Of a stretch of DNA of 64,000 bases, positions 1 to 8,942 are shown piece by piece; the first letter of the stretch is position 1, and each line of letters begins with the position of its first letter. The translations under genes were made by a program, and so were the position numbers. Source of the stretch: WTFY01 sp965205275 (lineage in GTDB: Bacteria > Pseudomonadota > Gammaproteobacteria > UBA4575); the NCBI GenBank assembly GCA_965205275.1, contig OZ242168.1, positions 992,001 through 1,056,000 on the forward strand, read 5' to 3'. Under the pieces are notes generated by a model. It had not been told where the DNA came from, ran no database searches, and was given only the letters and a program-made list of their open reading frames with translations.

Positions 1-1
1 G

Positions 2-283
2 GCAAAAAAATTATCAGATTCTGATTTTTTTCTGGTGGATTACGACAATTGCTCAAAAACCAGAATAAAGATCCCGTGGGTGAAAAAAATTTACGACTTG
101 AAAGATTTGAGCCGTCTGGTTATTCCAACCGTCCGCGACGAGGAATTGCTGGAAATGTATTTCAACACCCTCCCCTCCCCTCAATCGCTAAGAATTTTCA
201 GATTCTGGAAAAATGGCGGTATCAACCTGCGCAGGCAACTGGGCCTTCCTCCCAAAAAAGAAAACAGACACCTTGCACATTAA
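2..283 (+). CDS. C-terminal fragment of an unidentified protein, cut by the window edge
   Basis: An open frame enters from the left edge and ends at a stop at 281-283, giving about 93 residues. I do not recognise a family. The visible part is basic, with several Lys/Arg-rich stretches and a QLGLPPKK segment near the end. It lies 24 bp upstream of a capsule-type glycosyltransferase on the same strand, so it is probably part of the same surface-glycan operon. A GTG at 35 could act as an internal start, but the frame stays open to position 2, so a truncated longer gene is more likely. Confidence 0.55.
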   Translation, partial: AKKLSDSDFFLVDYDNCSKTRIKIPWVKKIYDLKDLSRLVIPTVRDEELLEMYFNTLPSPQSLRIFRFWKNGGINLRRQLGLPPKKENRHLAH

Positions 284-307
284 TTTACTGTCCCGGGAAG
301 CTGATAT

Positions 308-1624
308 ATGACCGATAAGAAGAATATCCTACTCTGGAAATTCGCAGATGATTATATGCGTGGCTTGAAAGACCACCTTGCTAATGACCTGGAAATCAAG
401 GTCTGGATTGACAAGAAAAAGTTTAAAGTCCCCACGCATCATATGGACGATTTGTACAAGCAATTGCGGTTTTCCGGACATAGCCCGCGGCTGAAAATGG
501 ATTACCAGCATCAGGAGGCGTTTGTAGAAATCTACAAGAAGATCATGGCACACACCAACGTCTTCATGTACATGTACAGCCGGTACCCTGCACTCAACGG
601 AGAACATAATTTCATCGACATGATGGATGCAATGCACATCTACACGCACCTGTTTATTGATATTCTGAAAACCAACTATATTGAGTATGTGTTCATGAGC
701 AGAGTGCCGCATCGGGGTCCCGACTTGATTCTTTACCTGGTAGCCAAAGCGCTGAATATCAAGGTTTTCATGTTTCATCAATCAATAATACAGGGTAAGG
801 CATTTCTGGCTACCGACATGAGCGAAGTTGGTTCGATCGAAAGTAAAAGCACGGATATACATCCCGAAAAGATCCAGAAAAAGCACCGAAACGCGCCTTA
901 TTTGATCAAGGTCAGGCGCAGGACCAACCTATACGTCAAGGCCTTTCTTTTTTTGTTCAGATTCGATCTGGACCGGCTGCTGTATCAAATCATGAATGCC
1001 CGAAAAAACAGGGAATTCCAACGCAACCACACGTGTGCTCTTTCAAGCTCGTTGCCCCAGGGGAAATTCGTTTACTTTGCTTTACATTTGCAGCCTGAAT
1101 TAACCACCGTCAGTTGGGGCGGTGTTTTTGTAGACCAAATTCTGGCAATTGAACATCTACGGTCACTGCTTCCAGACGATTGGAGTATCGTAGTCAAGGA
1201 AAACCCGTGGCAGACGTTTCACTCTCGTGGTCCCCTGTTCTTTGTGAGGCTTGGGAAAATCCCGGGTGTGTTCTACGTTGGGAAAAAGACTGACACATTT
1301 GAATTGATTCAGAAAGCTGAATTCGTTTCTACAGTAACTGGAACGGTCGGCACAGAGGCCTTGAGATTTGGCAAAAGGGTACTTATTTTCGGTAGCGCAC
1401 CTTACAGAGAGTTCCCTGGTGTCATTCGCTACGCTGATCACCTGACGCTTGACGACATCCTGTCTGTAAAATTTTCTCACGAAGAGATCGAATTAGCCCA
1501 TGCTAAGCTAAAAAGCAACATGGTGGATGCTGCAATTTTCCCTGAAAATGCTCTAGTGGAAAATTTTTCCGCAGAAGAAAACTTTCAAAACCTTGCAGAA
1601 ATCATTAATAAAGCCACCAGGTAG
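308..1624 (+). CDS. Capsule/surface polysaccharide glycosyltransferase-like protein
   Basis: 438 residues. The C-terminal half resembles the capsule polysaccharide biosynthesis (KpsS/KpsC-like, Capsule_synth) fold. Around residue 253 it reads YFALHLQPE followed by a Gly-Gly and D-Q, around 296 VKENP, and around 341 a TGTVGTEAL segment leading to a hydrophobic strand. In that family these segments form the nucleotide-sugar side of a GT-B fold. No signal peptide or membrane segment is visible, so a cytoplasmic role at the inner membrane is likely. GGGAAG precedes the ATG. The acceptor and donor sugars cannot be deduced. Its position beside pseudaminic acid genes makes a nonulosonate or Kdo-like transferase possible, which is inference. 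Confidence 0.7.
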   Translation: MTDKKNILLWKFADDYMRGLKDHLANDLEIKVWIDKKKFKVPTHHMDDLYKQLRFSGHSPRLKMDYQHQEAFVEIYKKIMAHTNVFMYMYSRYPALNGEHNFIDMMDAMHIYTHLFIDILKTNYIEYVFMSRVPHRGPDLILYLVAKALNIKVFMFHQSIIQGKAFLATDMSEVGSIESKSTDIHPEKIQKKHRNAPYLIKVRRRTNLYVKAFLFLFRFDLDRLLYQIMNARKNREFQRNHTCALSSSLPQGKFVYFALHLQPELTTVSWGGVFVDQILAIEHLRSLLPDDWSIVVKENPWQTFHSRGPLFFVRLGKIPGVFYVGKKTDTFELIQKAEFVSTVTGTVGTEALRFGKRVLIFGSAPYREFPGVIRYADHLTLDDILSVKFSHEEIELAHAKLKSNMVDAAIFPENALVENFSAEENFQNLAEIINKATR

Positions 1625-1803
1625 GTCCATAAGCATTTGACTTGTAAAATGCATAGGAATGCATTTACTTTTGGCCCGTCCACCCTATACCGCGCTTTAG
1701 ACCATATTGTAGAAAACACCTCGAGTACTCAGCCATCCTCACAGGGATACTGAAACCCATCAACGGCATATACCGGTAAGGCATGAACAACTATATTTAA
1801 CCA

Positions 1804-3093
1804 TCAGGCGATAGAAAAGAAATTCAAGAAGGATTGGGCTTCGCGTATGAAATTGTCAATTGGTTTTCTGATTGTCCGGTAATGAGACCCAACTTCTGCA
1901 TTATTCCAGTGATAGACAGTTGTAAGAAGGCCATAAAGATACCTGTAATCAATTAATATTTCTGAATACTGTTCAAGAGATATTTTTGAATTATTACCAA
2001 TCTGATTTACCTCATCAGAATTAGTATTAATTATAAATCTTGAACCAATTTCACCAGCAGTACCTAATATAGAAAATATGAAATTATAATCAGCATTTAA
2101 TGCTGACTTTCTTCTAGCATTAATTATTGCTTTTTTAAACAACCTCATAAAGTTAATCTTACTCAAATCTATACAAATTTCTTTTTCATAGTCTAATTCT
2201 TTCGATTCTATTTCTTGTACCCTTGCTTCAATATCACCGATTGAATGTTTTCCCGTTCTTGGATCTCGAACCTCTTTGGTTACTAAATCGATACAACCAC
2301 CGTTCTTCAAAACAATGGCATTGGGGTCAAAACTTTTTACCTCAAAGGCATCCGCAACTCCTCTATATGAATTTAGACCTGCTAACCTGCCACCCAAAAT
2401 ATACTCCCCTGCAAATGGCAAATTAAAACGTGCAGGGAAGTATTCAATATATTTTTTATATCTGTCAAAAAAACTAATTTTTTTCTTATGCGCTGCGGCT
2501 TCCAGCAATTCTCGCTGAGTATGAATATCAAAATAGGTTTGAGGGTATGGCCCTGCTCCAGTATAACCCAGTGCCAAAAAGTCGAGCCTGTCTGTGGACT
2601 TGTTAATTATTCTTTTAAGATTATTTACATGGGATGAGTTGAATATACAATCATTCAAGTTAAGAAGTGTTTTATTATTTATTTTGTCGTGAACTATTAA
2701 TGCAGAATCAATATCTGAAACGTCCCCAGTATCATTTTCTTCTATATAAATTTCTACATTATCAGTCTTCAAATATCTTGTTGGAGTTAATTCAACTCCA
2801 TCAAACCTTCCTTTCGAAAGAAGGTAATTATTCTCCAGATCGGGGATTATTACAGGTATTTCCCCAAATTTAGCGAACAACTTTTTTAAAAAAACAGCAT
2901 CGTAATGATCAGGGTGAATGTGAGATATATAAACAAGATCAGGTTTTTCAATATGTCTCCAAGGGTCTATCCTGGGGAACTGATACCAAGCACCATCATA
3001 TGCCCCTTCTGTAAACCAGGGATCCGTTAGGATCTTGAATCCATTAACATTTACTTCGATGCAAGCAGAATATACGTATTTAACTTTCATCAT
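1804..3093 (-). CDS. MBL-fold protein resembling the CMP-sialate hydroxylase C-terminal domain
   Basis: About 429 residues from ATG 3093; an alternative TTG lies two codons upstream. The metallo-beta-lactamase metal motif SHIHPDHYD is near residues 57-65. Further on, LGYTGAGPYPQTYF and NLPFAGEYI match, by eye and in the same order, segments that I know from the MBL half of vertebrate CMP-Neu5Ac hydroxylase (CMAH). The Rieske CxH/CxxH motif found at the CMAH N-terminus is absent. The gene is clearly more AT-rich than its neighbours, which suggests recent transfer. A plausible role is tailoring of a sugar or lipid-linked intermediate, but the substrate is unknown. NAPE-PLD/UlaG-type hydrolases are the alternative. 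Confidence 0.65.
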   Translation of the reverse strand: MMKVKYVYSACIEVNVNGFKILTDPWFTEGAYDGAWYQFPRIDPWRHIEKPDLVYISHIHPDHYDAVFLKKLFAKFGEIPVIIPDLENNYLLSKGRFDGVELTPTRYLKTDNVEIYIEENDTGDVSDIDSALIVHDKINNKTLLNLNDCIFNSSHVNNLKRIINKSTDRLDFLALGYTGAGPYPQTYFDIHTQRELLEAAAHKKKISFFDRYKKYIEYFPARFNLPFAGEYILGGRLAGLNSYRGVADAFEVKSFDPNAIVLKNGGCIDLVTKEVRDPRTGKHSIGDIEARVQEIESKELDYEKEICIDLSKINFMRLFKKAIINARRKSALNADYNFIFSILGTAGEIGSRFIINTNSDEVNQIGNNSKISLEQYSEILIDYRYLYGLLTTVYHWNNAEVGSHYRTIRKPIDNFIREAQSFLNFFSIA

Positions 3094-3111
3094 CTGCAAT
3101 AGTTTTAGTGC

Positions 3112-3253
3112 CTATTGAAAAAATCTGCTGTGGCCCTTTGCCAATGTTTTTCCTTTCACAAACGATGATTGTACCAACAGACACCTACTAATTTGCCTCA
3201 GCGTGCTTTTCTAGCACAAAGGCTTGGCGCATCCAGTGTTCGTCGTCAGTCAA
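3112..3253 (-). pseudogene. tadA: tadA relic (tRNA adenosine deaminase, N-terminal part)
   Basis: Minus-strand translation gives DDEHWMRQAFVLEKHAEAN, then two consecutive TAG codons (3188-3190 and 3185-3187), then VSVGTIIVCERKNIGKG in the same frame. This matches the start of TadA (WMR-AL-LA--A, then EVPVGA-IV----IG-G). The catalytic HAE and PCxxC motifs are missing, and the start of the MBL gene follows. An open stretch of 60 codons upstream of the first stop overlaps the end of the neighbouring methyltransferase. It cannot encode an active deaminase. The functional copy must be elsewhere. Confidence 0.65.
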
Positions 3254-3323
3254 AGAAGGCCCCCAATCACAGGTGGTATACAGCACAGATTTATTCCCGC
3301 TCAATAGTTTGTGCACCCATTGG

Positions 3324-4325
3324 TCACCCGTTATGTTGAACACTACGTAAAGCCGTAGAAACAACAGCATTTTTTGCTCTCAAGCAGGGCAAATCATTTA
3401 GTATTGGAAACGACAATCCCGCCTCATCCGAAATCAACCAGCCATCAGTTCTTGTAAGAAAATAATCGGTACCAGGCAAAGTATACTTAAGAGTTTCTGT
3501 AATATTTATTTTCTCTACATCAATGACGTAACAAACAGTCGGGTTTAGCGGATTACTAACGTTTCGTATTGGAATCTTGTCTACCAATCTTGCACCCGCC
3601 TGTTGTATGGAACTGTCCAAATCTTTGATGTAGCCATGCAAATCCATTCGCAACTTGCCTTCGTCGCTGTTGATTTCATAACACGGCTCAAAAAACATCA
3701 GTCTACCTTTTGCGACACGTAAAAGTTCACTTAAAAGAGTATCCTGTTGCGCTCTATTTGGCTCTAGTGCGTGACTTGAAACTACTAAATCAATACTGGA
3801 AGTTGGTAAAGGAATGCTGGCTATGTCAGCGCAAAACGCATTCAATGACCTACGCTGAGAAGGGTAATATCCTGCTATATAATCCAGCCCCTTAGCCAAG
3901 CGAGACCAGCTTATATCGAATGCGAATACCTTTTCAGGCTTTTGACCCAAGAAGTCAATCATTCCGCATAGCGTTGTCAACTCACCAGTACCTACATCAA
4001 GCAACGAACTAACGCCTGAAGTATTACTTGCAATGATGTCAGCCATTTCCTGCCAATAGGCTTTTGCTTGATCTATATTTTTGAGAACGGAATCGACATA
4101 AGTACCAGCTTGTAAATCATATGCGACTTCAATGATATCGCTCAAACTTACTGTGTCACGGTATTTTTCTTTCAAAAAAAGCATAACGTTTTCTCCCCGC
4201 CTATAAACGTCATATGCCTCCCTAACATCAATGTATTTCAAGTGAGTATTCACACTATTTTCTCCAAACCTCTTTGCCAACACATTCTTAGGTATCTTTG
4301 CCGTGAAGTTGTACTTGGCAATCAA
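3324..4325 (-). CDS. Class I SAM-dependent methyltransferase with C-terminal Trm112-like tail
   Basis: 333 residues. The SAM-binding motif I is LLDVGTGELTTL near residue 108, followed by an acidic residue at the end of strand 2 (FAFDIS) and a DLVVSSHALE post-motif. The last ~50 residues (DGWLISDEAGLSFPILNDLPCL) look like the small Trm112/UPF0434-type domain often fused to sugar methyltransferases. It is AT-richer than pseB and pseC and has the same strand and orientation as pseC (126 bp apart), so it may be co-transcribed and methylate the glycan. The substrate is unknown. Confidence 0.7.
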   Translation of the reverse strand: MIAKYNFTAKIPKNVLAKRFGENSVNTHLKYIDVREAYDVYRRGENVMLFLKEKYRDTVSLSDIIEVAYDLQAGTYVDSVLKNIDQAKAYWQEMADIIASNTSGVSSLLDVGTGELTTLCGMIDFLGQKPEKVFAFDISWSRLAKGLDYIAGYYPSQRRSLNAFCADIASIPLPTSSIDLVVSSHALEPNRAQQDTLLSELLRVAKGRLMFFEPCYEINSDEGKLRMDLHGYIKDLDSSIQQAGARLVDKIPIRNVSNPLNPTVCYVIDVEKINITETLKYTLPGTDYFLTRTDGWLISDEAGLSFPILNDLPCLRAKNAVVSTALRSVQHNG

Positions 4326-4450
4326 TAGTCGCTGAATCGTTTTTAACTTGTCTGCTGAGCCAGTTTTCCCCAGTCAACCAATATAAAAAACACATATTCT
4401 TTCAGGAATATGCGCTTCTTACTGCCGTACATAAAACGATCAAATCATCC

Positions 4451-5596
4451 TTACGCCAAAATCTTATATAGGGCGGATACCACGACATCTTGCTGTCGTT
4501 CATCAAGCGCAGGGTATAGCGGCAAACTGATCGCTTCGCGGTAATATAATTCAGCAGCAGGAAAATCTCCCTTGCTGAAACCTTTCTGGCGGTAATACGG
4601 CTGAGTATGCACGGGAATATAATGCAGATTTACCCCAATACCAGCCTGACGCAAAAATGAAAAAACCTCTTCATGAATTTGTTCATTCACACGAATCACA
4701 TACAGGTGAAAACTGCTTTGTGCATCAGGATGGCGCTGCAAGGGTGCCACCGGAAGCTCTGCAAGCAATTCATCGTAACGAGCTGCCAGTCGCCGACGAC
4801 GGGCTACAAACTCGTCAATACGATGCAGTTGGCTACGGCCCAGCGCAGCATGAACATCTGACATGCGATAGTTAAAGCCCAGAGCGATCTGCTGGTAATA
4901 CCACGGACCATCAGGCACATGTGTCATTTTTTCCGGGTCGCGAGTTACGCCGTGCGAGCGCAGCAAGTTCATTTTTTCTGACAGATCTGCGGCGTTGGTC
5001 AGCGCCATGCCACCCTCACCAGTGGTGATGATCTTGACCGGATGAAAGCTGAAAACCGCAATATCGGAATATCTACATGAACCCACCGGGTCTTCAAGAT
5101 ACCTACCGCCTGTGGCATGTGCTGCATCCTCGATAACGCGAAACTTATACCGCTGTGCAAGTGCGTGAATGGCACGCATATCGCAGGACTGTCCCGCCAG
5201 ATGCACAGGCATCACAATCTTAGGCAGACAGTTATTTTTCTTCGCCTGGATCAACTTCTCTTCCAGACGCTCAACACTCAGATTACAAGTACCAGGATCA
5301 ATGTCCACAAAATCCACTTTCGCGCCACAATACAACGCACAGTTGGCCGAAGATACGAACGTGATTGGTGCAGTCCACAGTCGGTCTCCCGGCCCCAGAC
5401 CAAGCGACAAACAGGCGAGATGCAAAGCCGAAGTGGCACTGTTGACTGCACAGGCATATGCGGTGCCACAATACGCAGCTACTTCGCGTTCTAACTCAGG
5501 AACCTGCGGCCCCTGAGTTAGAAAATCCGACGACAAAACTTCTGTGACTGCCTCAACATCCTCTGGGGAAATCGTTTGTCTGCCGTAGGGAATCAA
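4451..5596 (-). CDS. pseC: UDP-4-amino-4,6-dideoxy-N-acetyl-beta-L-altrosamine transaminase
   Basis: 381 residues, the usual length. DegT/DnrJ/EryC1 PLP aminotransferase. The opening IPYGRQTIS and SDFLTQGP are typical of PseC. The PLP lysine is expected at K188 in FHPVKIITTGEGG, with EDAAHATGG around residue 157. It transfers an amino group from glutamate to C4 of the 4-keto sugar made by PseB, the second step of pseudaminic acid synthesis. It lies 9 bp downstream of pseB on the minus strand, so they form one transcription unit. Cytoplasmic. Confidence 0.93.
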   Translation of the reverse strand: MIPYGRQTISPEDVEAVTEVLSSDFLTQGPQVPELEREVAAYCGTAYACAVNSATSALHLACLSLGLGPGDRLWTAPITFVSSANCALYCGAKVDFVDIDPGTCNLSVERLEEKLIQAKKNNCLPKIVMPVHLAGQSCDMRAIHALAQRYKFRVIEDAAHATGGRYLEDPVGSCRYSDIAVFSFHPVKIITTGEGGMALTNAADLSEKMNLLRSHGVTRDPEKMTHVPDGPWYYQQIALGFNYRMSDVHAALGRSQLHRIDEFVARRRRLAARYDELLAELPVAPLQRHPDAQSSFHLYVIRVNEQIHEEVFSFLRQAGIGVNLHYIPVHTQPYYRQKGFSKGDFPAAELYYREAISLPLYPALDERQQDVVVSALYKILA

Positions 5597-5605
5597 TTTT
5601 TTGTC

Positions 5606-6613
5606 CTAAGAATTCTTGGCAGTGACCTGATGCAAACTGCGAATCTGCCCAACTGTCAGGAAATTCGGGTTGTTGCCTGAGTTATATTCAAAACCCTGTT
5701 GCACTGGACTCCCTGTTTCTTGTAATGCATTGGTGACAAAGTCATTGTTACGGCTGGCAAAAGTGATTGCGGGGCTAATGACGTAGTGATCGTGGAACTC
5801 TATGGTCAGATGCGAATCATCGGCCGGGCACATAATCTCATGCAACTTCTCCCCAGGGCGAATACCGACAACCTTGGTCGGCATATCCGCTGCTATGGCC
5901 TGTGCCAAGTCGGTAATGCGGATCGATGGAATTTTAGGTACAAATATCTCACCGCCTTGCATTCTGTCGAAACATTTCAGAACAAAATTCACGCCTTCGC
6001 CGAGCGTGATCCAGAACCGGGTCATGCGCTCATCAGTGATCGGTAAATATTCAGCACCTTTTTCAATCAGCTGGCGGAAAAACGGCACCACCGAGCCGCG
6101 TGAACCTGCCACGTTGCCATAACGCACTACTGAAAACCGGGTGGGGTGCGGGCCTACTACATTATTGGCCGCGACGAACAATTTATCGGAGACCAGTTTG
6201 GTAGCACCGTACAGATTAATCGGGTTAGCTGCCTTGTCGCTGGACAGCGCGATCACCTGTTTAACCTGACAACCTAACGCCGCCTGAATAATATTTTCCG
6301 CTCCATGAACATTGGTTTTGATGCACTCCATCGGGTTGTATTCTGCGGTCGGTACCTGCTTCAGCGCGGCAGCGTGCACCACCACGTCGACCCCTTCCAT
6401 CGCTTGCTGCAGCCTCTGAAGATCCCGTACATCACCGATAAACCAACGTAAACAATCATCATTAAAACGCTGATGCATTTCAAACTGCTTGAGTTCATCG
6501 CGGGAAAAGACGATCAGTCTTGCAGGGTGGGAACGTGCCAGCACGGTTTCAATGAACCGCTGACCGAAAGACCCGGTGCCACCGGTTATCAATACACATT
6601 TATTGTCAAACAT
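5606..6613 (-). CDS. pseB: UDP-N-acetylglucosamine 4,6-dehydratase (inverting)
   Basis: 335 residues. Short-chain dehydrogenase fold with the NADP-binding TGGTGSFG at 10-17. Catalytic residues fit the inverting dehydratase pattern: D126 and K127 in SSDKAANP and Y135 in the Y-x-x-x-K helix. It catalyses the first step from UDP-GlcNAc to the 4-keto-L-arabino-hexulose. The start is the ATG at 6613. A ~550 bp divergent spacer separates it from the pseF-pseG-pseI half of the pathway. Confidence 0.95.
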   Translation of the reverse strand: MFDNKCVLITGGTGSFGQRFIETVLARSHPARLIVFSRDELKQFEMHQRFNDDCLRWFIGDVRDLQRLQQAMEGVDVVVHAAALKQVPTAEYNPMECIKTNVHGAENIIQAALGCQVKQVIALSSDKAANPINLYGATKLVSDKLFVAANNVVGPHPTRFSVVRYGNVAGSRGSVVPFFRQLIEKGAEYLPITDERMTRFWITLGEGVNFVLKCFDRMQGGEIFVPKIPSIRITDLAQAIAADMPTKVVGIRPGEKLHEIMCPADDSHLTIEFHDHYVISPAITFASRNNDFVTNALQETGSPVQQGFEYNSGNNPNFLTVGQIRSLHQVTAKNS

Positions 6614-6977
6614 CGCAGCGTTTATTCGTGGTGAAAAATACTCGCTAATACTACACGATATAGCCCTGCATTTAAGAATCCGATGCGATTTCTCATGCTC
6701 TCTCCCGCCTGTCTGAAGCTCTTTGCGAGTTTTATATCAATTTTCCCCTAATAAAAGCAGATTTTGCCTAACCAAAAATCTTTGTTGTCTAAGCCTCACT
6801 CGCAGTCCCTCTACAGCGAACCCTCTTATTCAATGATGTGACCGTATCCACCGGCATAAGGAAATTGTAAATTCAGCGATTCAGCTTCATACAAGAAATT
6901 GACATGAATTAAATGTTCATGTACTTTTCCTTGCAATTGCAACCAGCAGATGAACCCAGTACTTCTTGGGAGAATAC
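6614..6977. other. Divergent intergenic region between pseB and the pseF operon
   Basis: 364 bp with no convincing gene on either strand. It is AT-rich and must carry the promoters for both the minus-strand pseB-pseC unit and the plus-strand pseF unit. I see no clear riboswitch, terminator hairpin or long repeat. TTGACA at 6899-6904 is a possible -35 box for the plus-strand operon, but the matching -10 is weak. Confidence 0.4.
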
Positions 6978-7172
6978 ATGCCAATCTCGAACGATGCGGC
7001 TAGTGGTTGGCCACACCCAATATCGAGCGTAATTGATTCCATAATTGCAGAAGGCGCACAGAAGATGTTTGTTCCGAAGCAATTACTAAACAAGTTGGTA
7101 GTAATCCTGTTTGAACCTCTAAGTTATCGACCTGTAAAGGTGCTTCAACTGCAAGGGAGCTTGCTGGAATGA
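6978..7172 (+). CDS. Small ORF coupled to pseF, function unknown
   Basis: 64 residues beginning MPISNDAASGWPHP. A good ribosome binding site (GGGAG at 6968-6972) precedes the ATG, and the stop overlaps the pseF start as ATGA (7169-7172), the usual arrangement for translational coupling. The sequence has a central hydrophobic stretch (LLNKLVVILF) and no motif I recognise. It may be a real small protein, a coupling leader peptide, or the remnant of a longer gene. Confidence 0.45.
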   Translation: MPISNDAASGWPHPISSVIDSIIAEGAQKMFVPKQLLNKLVVILFEPLSYRPVKVLQLQGSLLE

Positions 7173-7873
7173 GTGAGACGATTGCGTTCATTCCAGCACG
7201 TGGAGGCAGTGAGCGAATTCCCCGAAAAAATGTACGTGTCTTTCGAGGACGCCCGATCATTGCCTGGCCAATTGAAACCGCGCGACGCTCAAAACTGTTT
7301 GATCGCATCATCGTGTCAACGGACGATCACGATATTGCGGAAATCGTGCGTCAGGAAGGTGCAGAAGTTCCGTTTATTCGGCCAGCGGAACTAGCAAACA
7401 ACAAAACTGGGATCATGCCGGTCGTCCAACATGCGATTCAAGAATTGCAAAATACCGGTATCAAAATTCGTGAACTTTGCCTGATCTACGCAACGACGCC
7501 TCTTTTACGAGGCACCGATTTGAGAAAGGGGCAAGATACACTTCGTACAGAATATTGCGACTATGCAATAGCTGTCACAACTTTTGCCTCTCCAATCCAG
7601 CGCGCTTTCAAGAAAACGGCAAATGGGCGACTGGCTATGTTTCAGCCCGAAAACTTCAATTCCAGGTCCCAGGATCTGGAACCAGCCTATCATGATGCTG
7701 GACAGTTCTGCTGGGGAACAGCTGAGGCCTGGCTTGAGGAGCGATGGGTATATGGTCCCAATACCGTCCCTGTTGTGCTGCCACGCTACCTCGTTCAGGA
7801 CATTGATACCGAGGAAGATTGGCAATCAGCAGAATGGATGTTCAGTGCACTCAGGGATGGTGGAGAAATTTGA
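7169..7873 (+). CDS. pseF: Pseudaminic acid cytidylyltransferase
   Basis: 234 residues. The CMP-sugar synthetase signature ARGGSERIPRKN is at residues 10-21, followed by RPIIAWPIETA and STDDHDIA. It activates pseudaminic acid with CTP to CMP-Pse, the last pathway step, in the cytoplasm. The start overlaps the 64-codon ORF by 4 nt and the end overlaps pseG, consistent with a tightly coupled operon. Length and motifs are normal. Confidence 0.93.
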   Translation: MSETIAFIPARGGSERIPRKNVRVFRGRPIIAWPIETARRSKLFDRIIVSTDDHDIAEIVRQEGAEVPFIRPAELANNKTGIMPVVQHAIQELQNTGIKIRELCLIYATTPLLRGTDLRKGQDTLRTEYCDYAIAVTTFASPIQRAFKKTANGRLAMFQPENFNSRSQDLEPAYHDAGQFCWGTAEAWLEERWVYGPNTVPVVLPRYLVQDIDTEEDWQSAEWMFSALRDGGEI

Positions 7874-8940
7874 CCGGCTCCGTTGCAATCCGCTTTGACG
7901 TATCACCCGTAATTGGAATCGGACACGCCCGCCGGGCAATGGCATTCGGGGCTGAATTATCGAAGCGGGGCCTCTCTCACTTCTATGTGACCTCCAACGA
8001 CGCTGTCGATACTGCACGGTCTCTTGGAATACCCTCCAGCAAGCTTTACGGTTTTGATGAAAATGCCGGAGAAAGTGACTGGATTCGTTGCCATACCGAC
8101 GTTACGCATGTCATTACCGATTTTTGCCACAGTCAAAGGTCCAACGCGGGTGAAACCGTGCGCAGCATACTGCAGACTAAAGCAATGCATATTGCAGCAG
8201 TTGATTCCATGCCGCCACATCACTTTGAGGCCTGTTCTGATGCAATACCAAGTTTGGCGATCACTCCCTATCTAGACGCAGAATTTCTACGTACGAGACC
8301 ACTTTGTGAACGATGGCTAGCGGGAGCACGGTATGCCGTTCTCGAAAACGCGTTTGCCTCAATCCGCCAATCCCTAATGCAAACAACACTGACACCAGGT
8401 AACTACATCCTAGTCTGCTGTGGTGGCAGCGATCCTGCACAGCTCAGTGCATCTATTGTGCGTAAGATACTTCAATACGGCCAGCCTGAAATGGAGATCA
8501 AGGTTGTCATCGGCAGTCTGTTTGACCGAAAATTGACAGGTGCACTTGAACATCTTGCCAATCAGTCTTCACATCGGGTCTCGCTGACATCAGGCCAGGA
8601 TGGTATAGCGAAGCTTATCGCGAATTGCGGGTTTCTGATTGGCCGGGTAGGACTCCTGCGCTACGAGGCAGCCTGCCTTGGCAAGACTACGCTTCTGGTG
8701 CAGGAAAACTCGAGATATGAGAACTATTTGCGCGGGTTCGAAAAAGCCGGGTTGGGACAAATTTATTTATTGGACCAGCAGGTCGACCGGGAAAGATTTG
8801 ATGCGATGATTGCAAGCCTCAGTGACCGTGACACCATTCAATCATACAGCGAACCCAATCTCACTGCATTCGACCGCGTGGATGGCCAAGGTGCAGGGAG
8901 ATGCGTAGATGCCTTGTTGGAAATCAGTAGAAAGGTTTAA
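7870..8940 (+). CDS. pseG: UDP-2,4-diacetamido-2,4,6-trideoxy-beta-L-altropyranose hydrolase
   Basis: 356 residues from a TTG at 7870 that overlaps the pseF stop; GGTGGAG lies just upstream. An ATG at 7819 would add 17 residues inside pseF and is less likely. The GT-B-like PseG fold begins with IRFDVSPVIGIGHARR, containing the catalytic-type GxGH-xxR loop. CCGGSDP near residue 180 and GFLIGRVGLLRYEAACLGK further on fit the nucleotide site. It removes UDP from the activated sugar before condensation with phosphoenolpyruvate. Confidence 0.9.
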   Translation: MTGSVAIRFDVSPVIGIGHARRAMAFGAELSKRGLSHFYVTSNDAVDTARSLGIPSSKLYGFDENAGESDWIRCHTDVTHVITDFCHSQRSNAGETVRSILQTKAMHIAAVDSMPPHHFEACSDAIPSLAITPYLDAEFLRTRPLCERWLAGARYAVLENAFASIRQSLMQTTLTPGNYILVCCGGSDPAQLSASIVRKILQYGQPEMEIKVVIGSLFDRKLTGALEHLANQSSHRVSLTSGQDGIAKLIANCGFLIGRVGLLRYEAACLGKTTLLVQENSRYENYLRGFEKAGLGQIYLLDQQVDRERFDAMIASLSDRDTIQSYSEPNLTAFDRVDGQGAGRCVDALLEISRKV

Positions 8941-8942
8941 CC

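Noticed and set aside
329..781. 150-codon minus-strand ORF opposite the glycosyltransferase
   Set aside because: It is a shadow of the plus-strand gene, with low-complexity composition and no motif.
7819..7869. ATG 7819 as the pseG start
   Set aside because: It would lie 52 bp inside pseF, and the TTG at 7870 has a better ribosome binding site and matches the family start.
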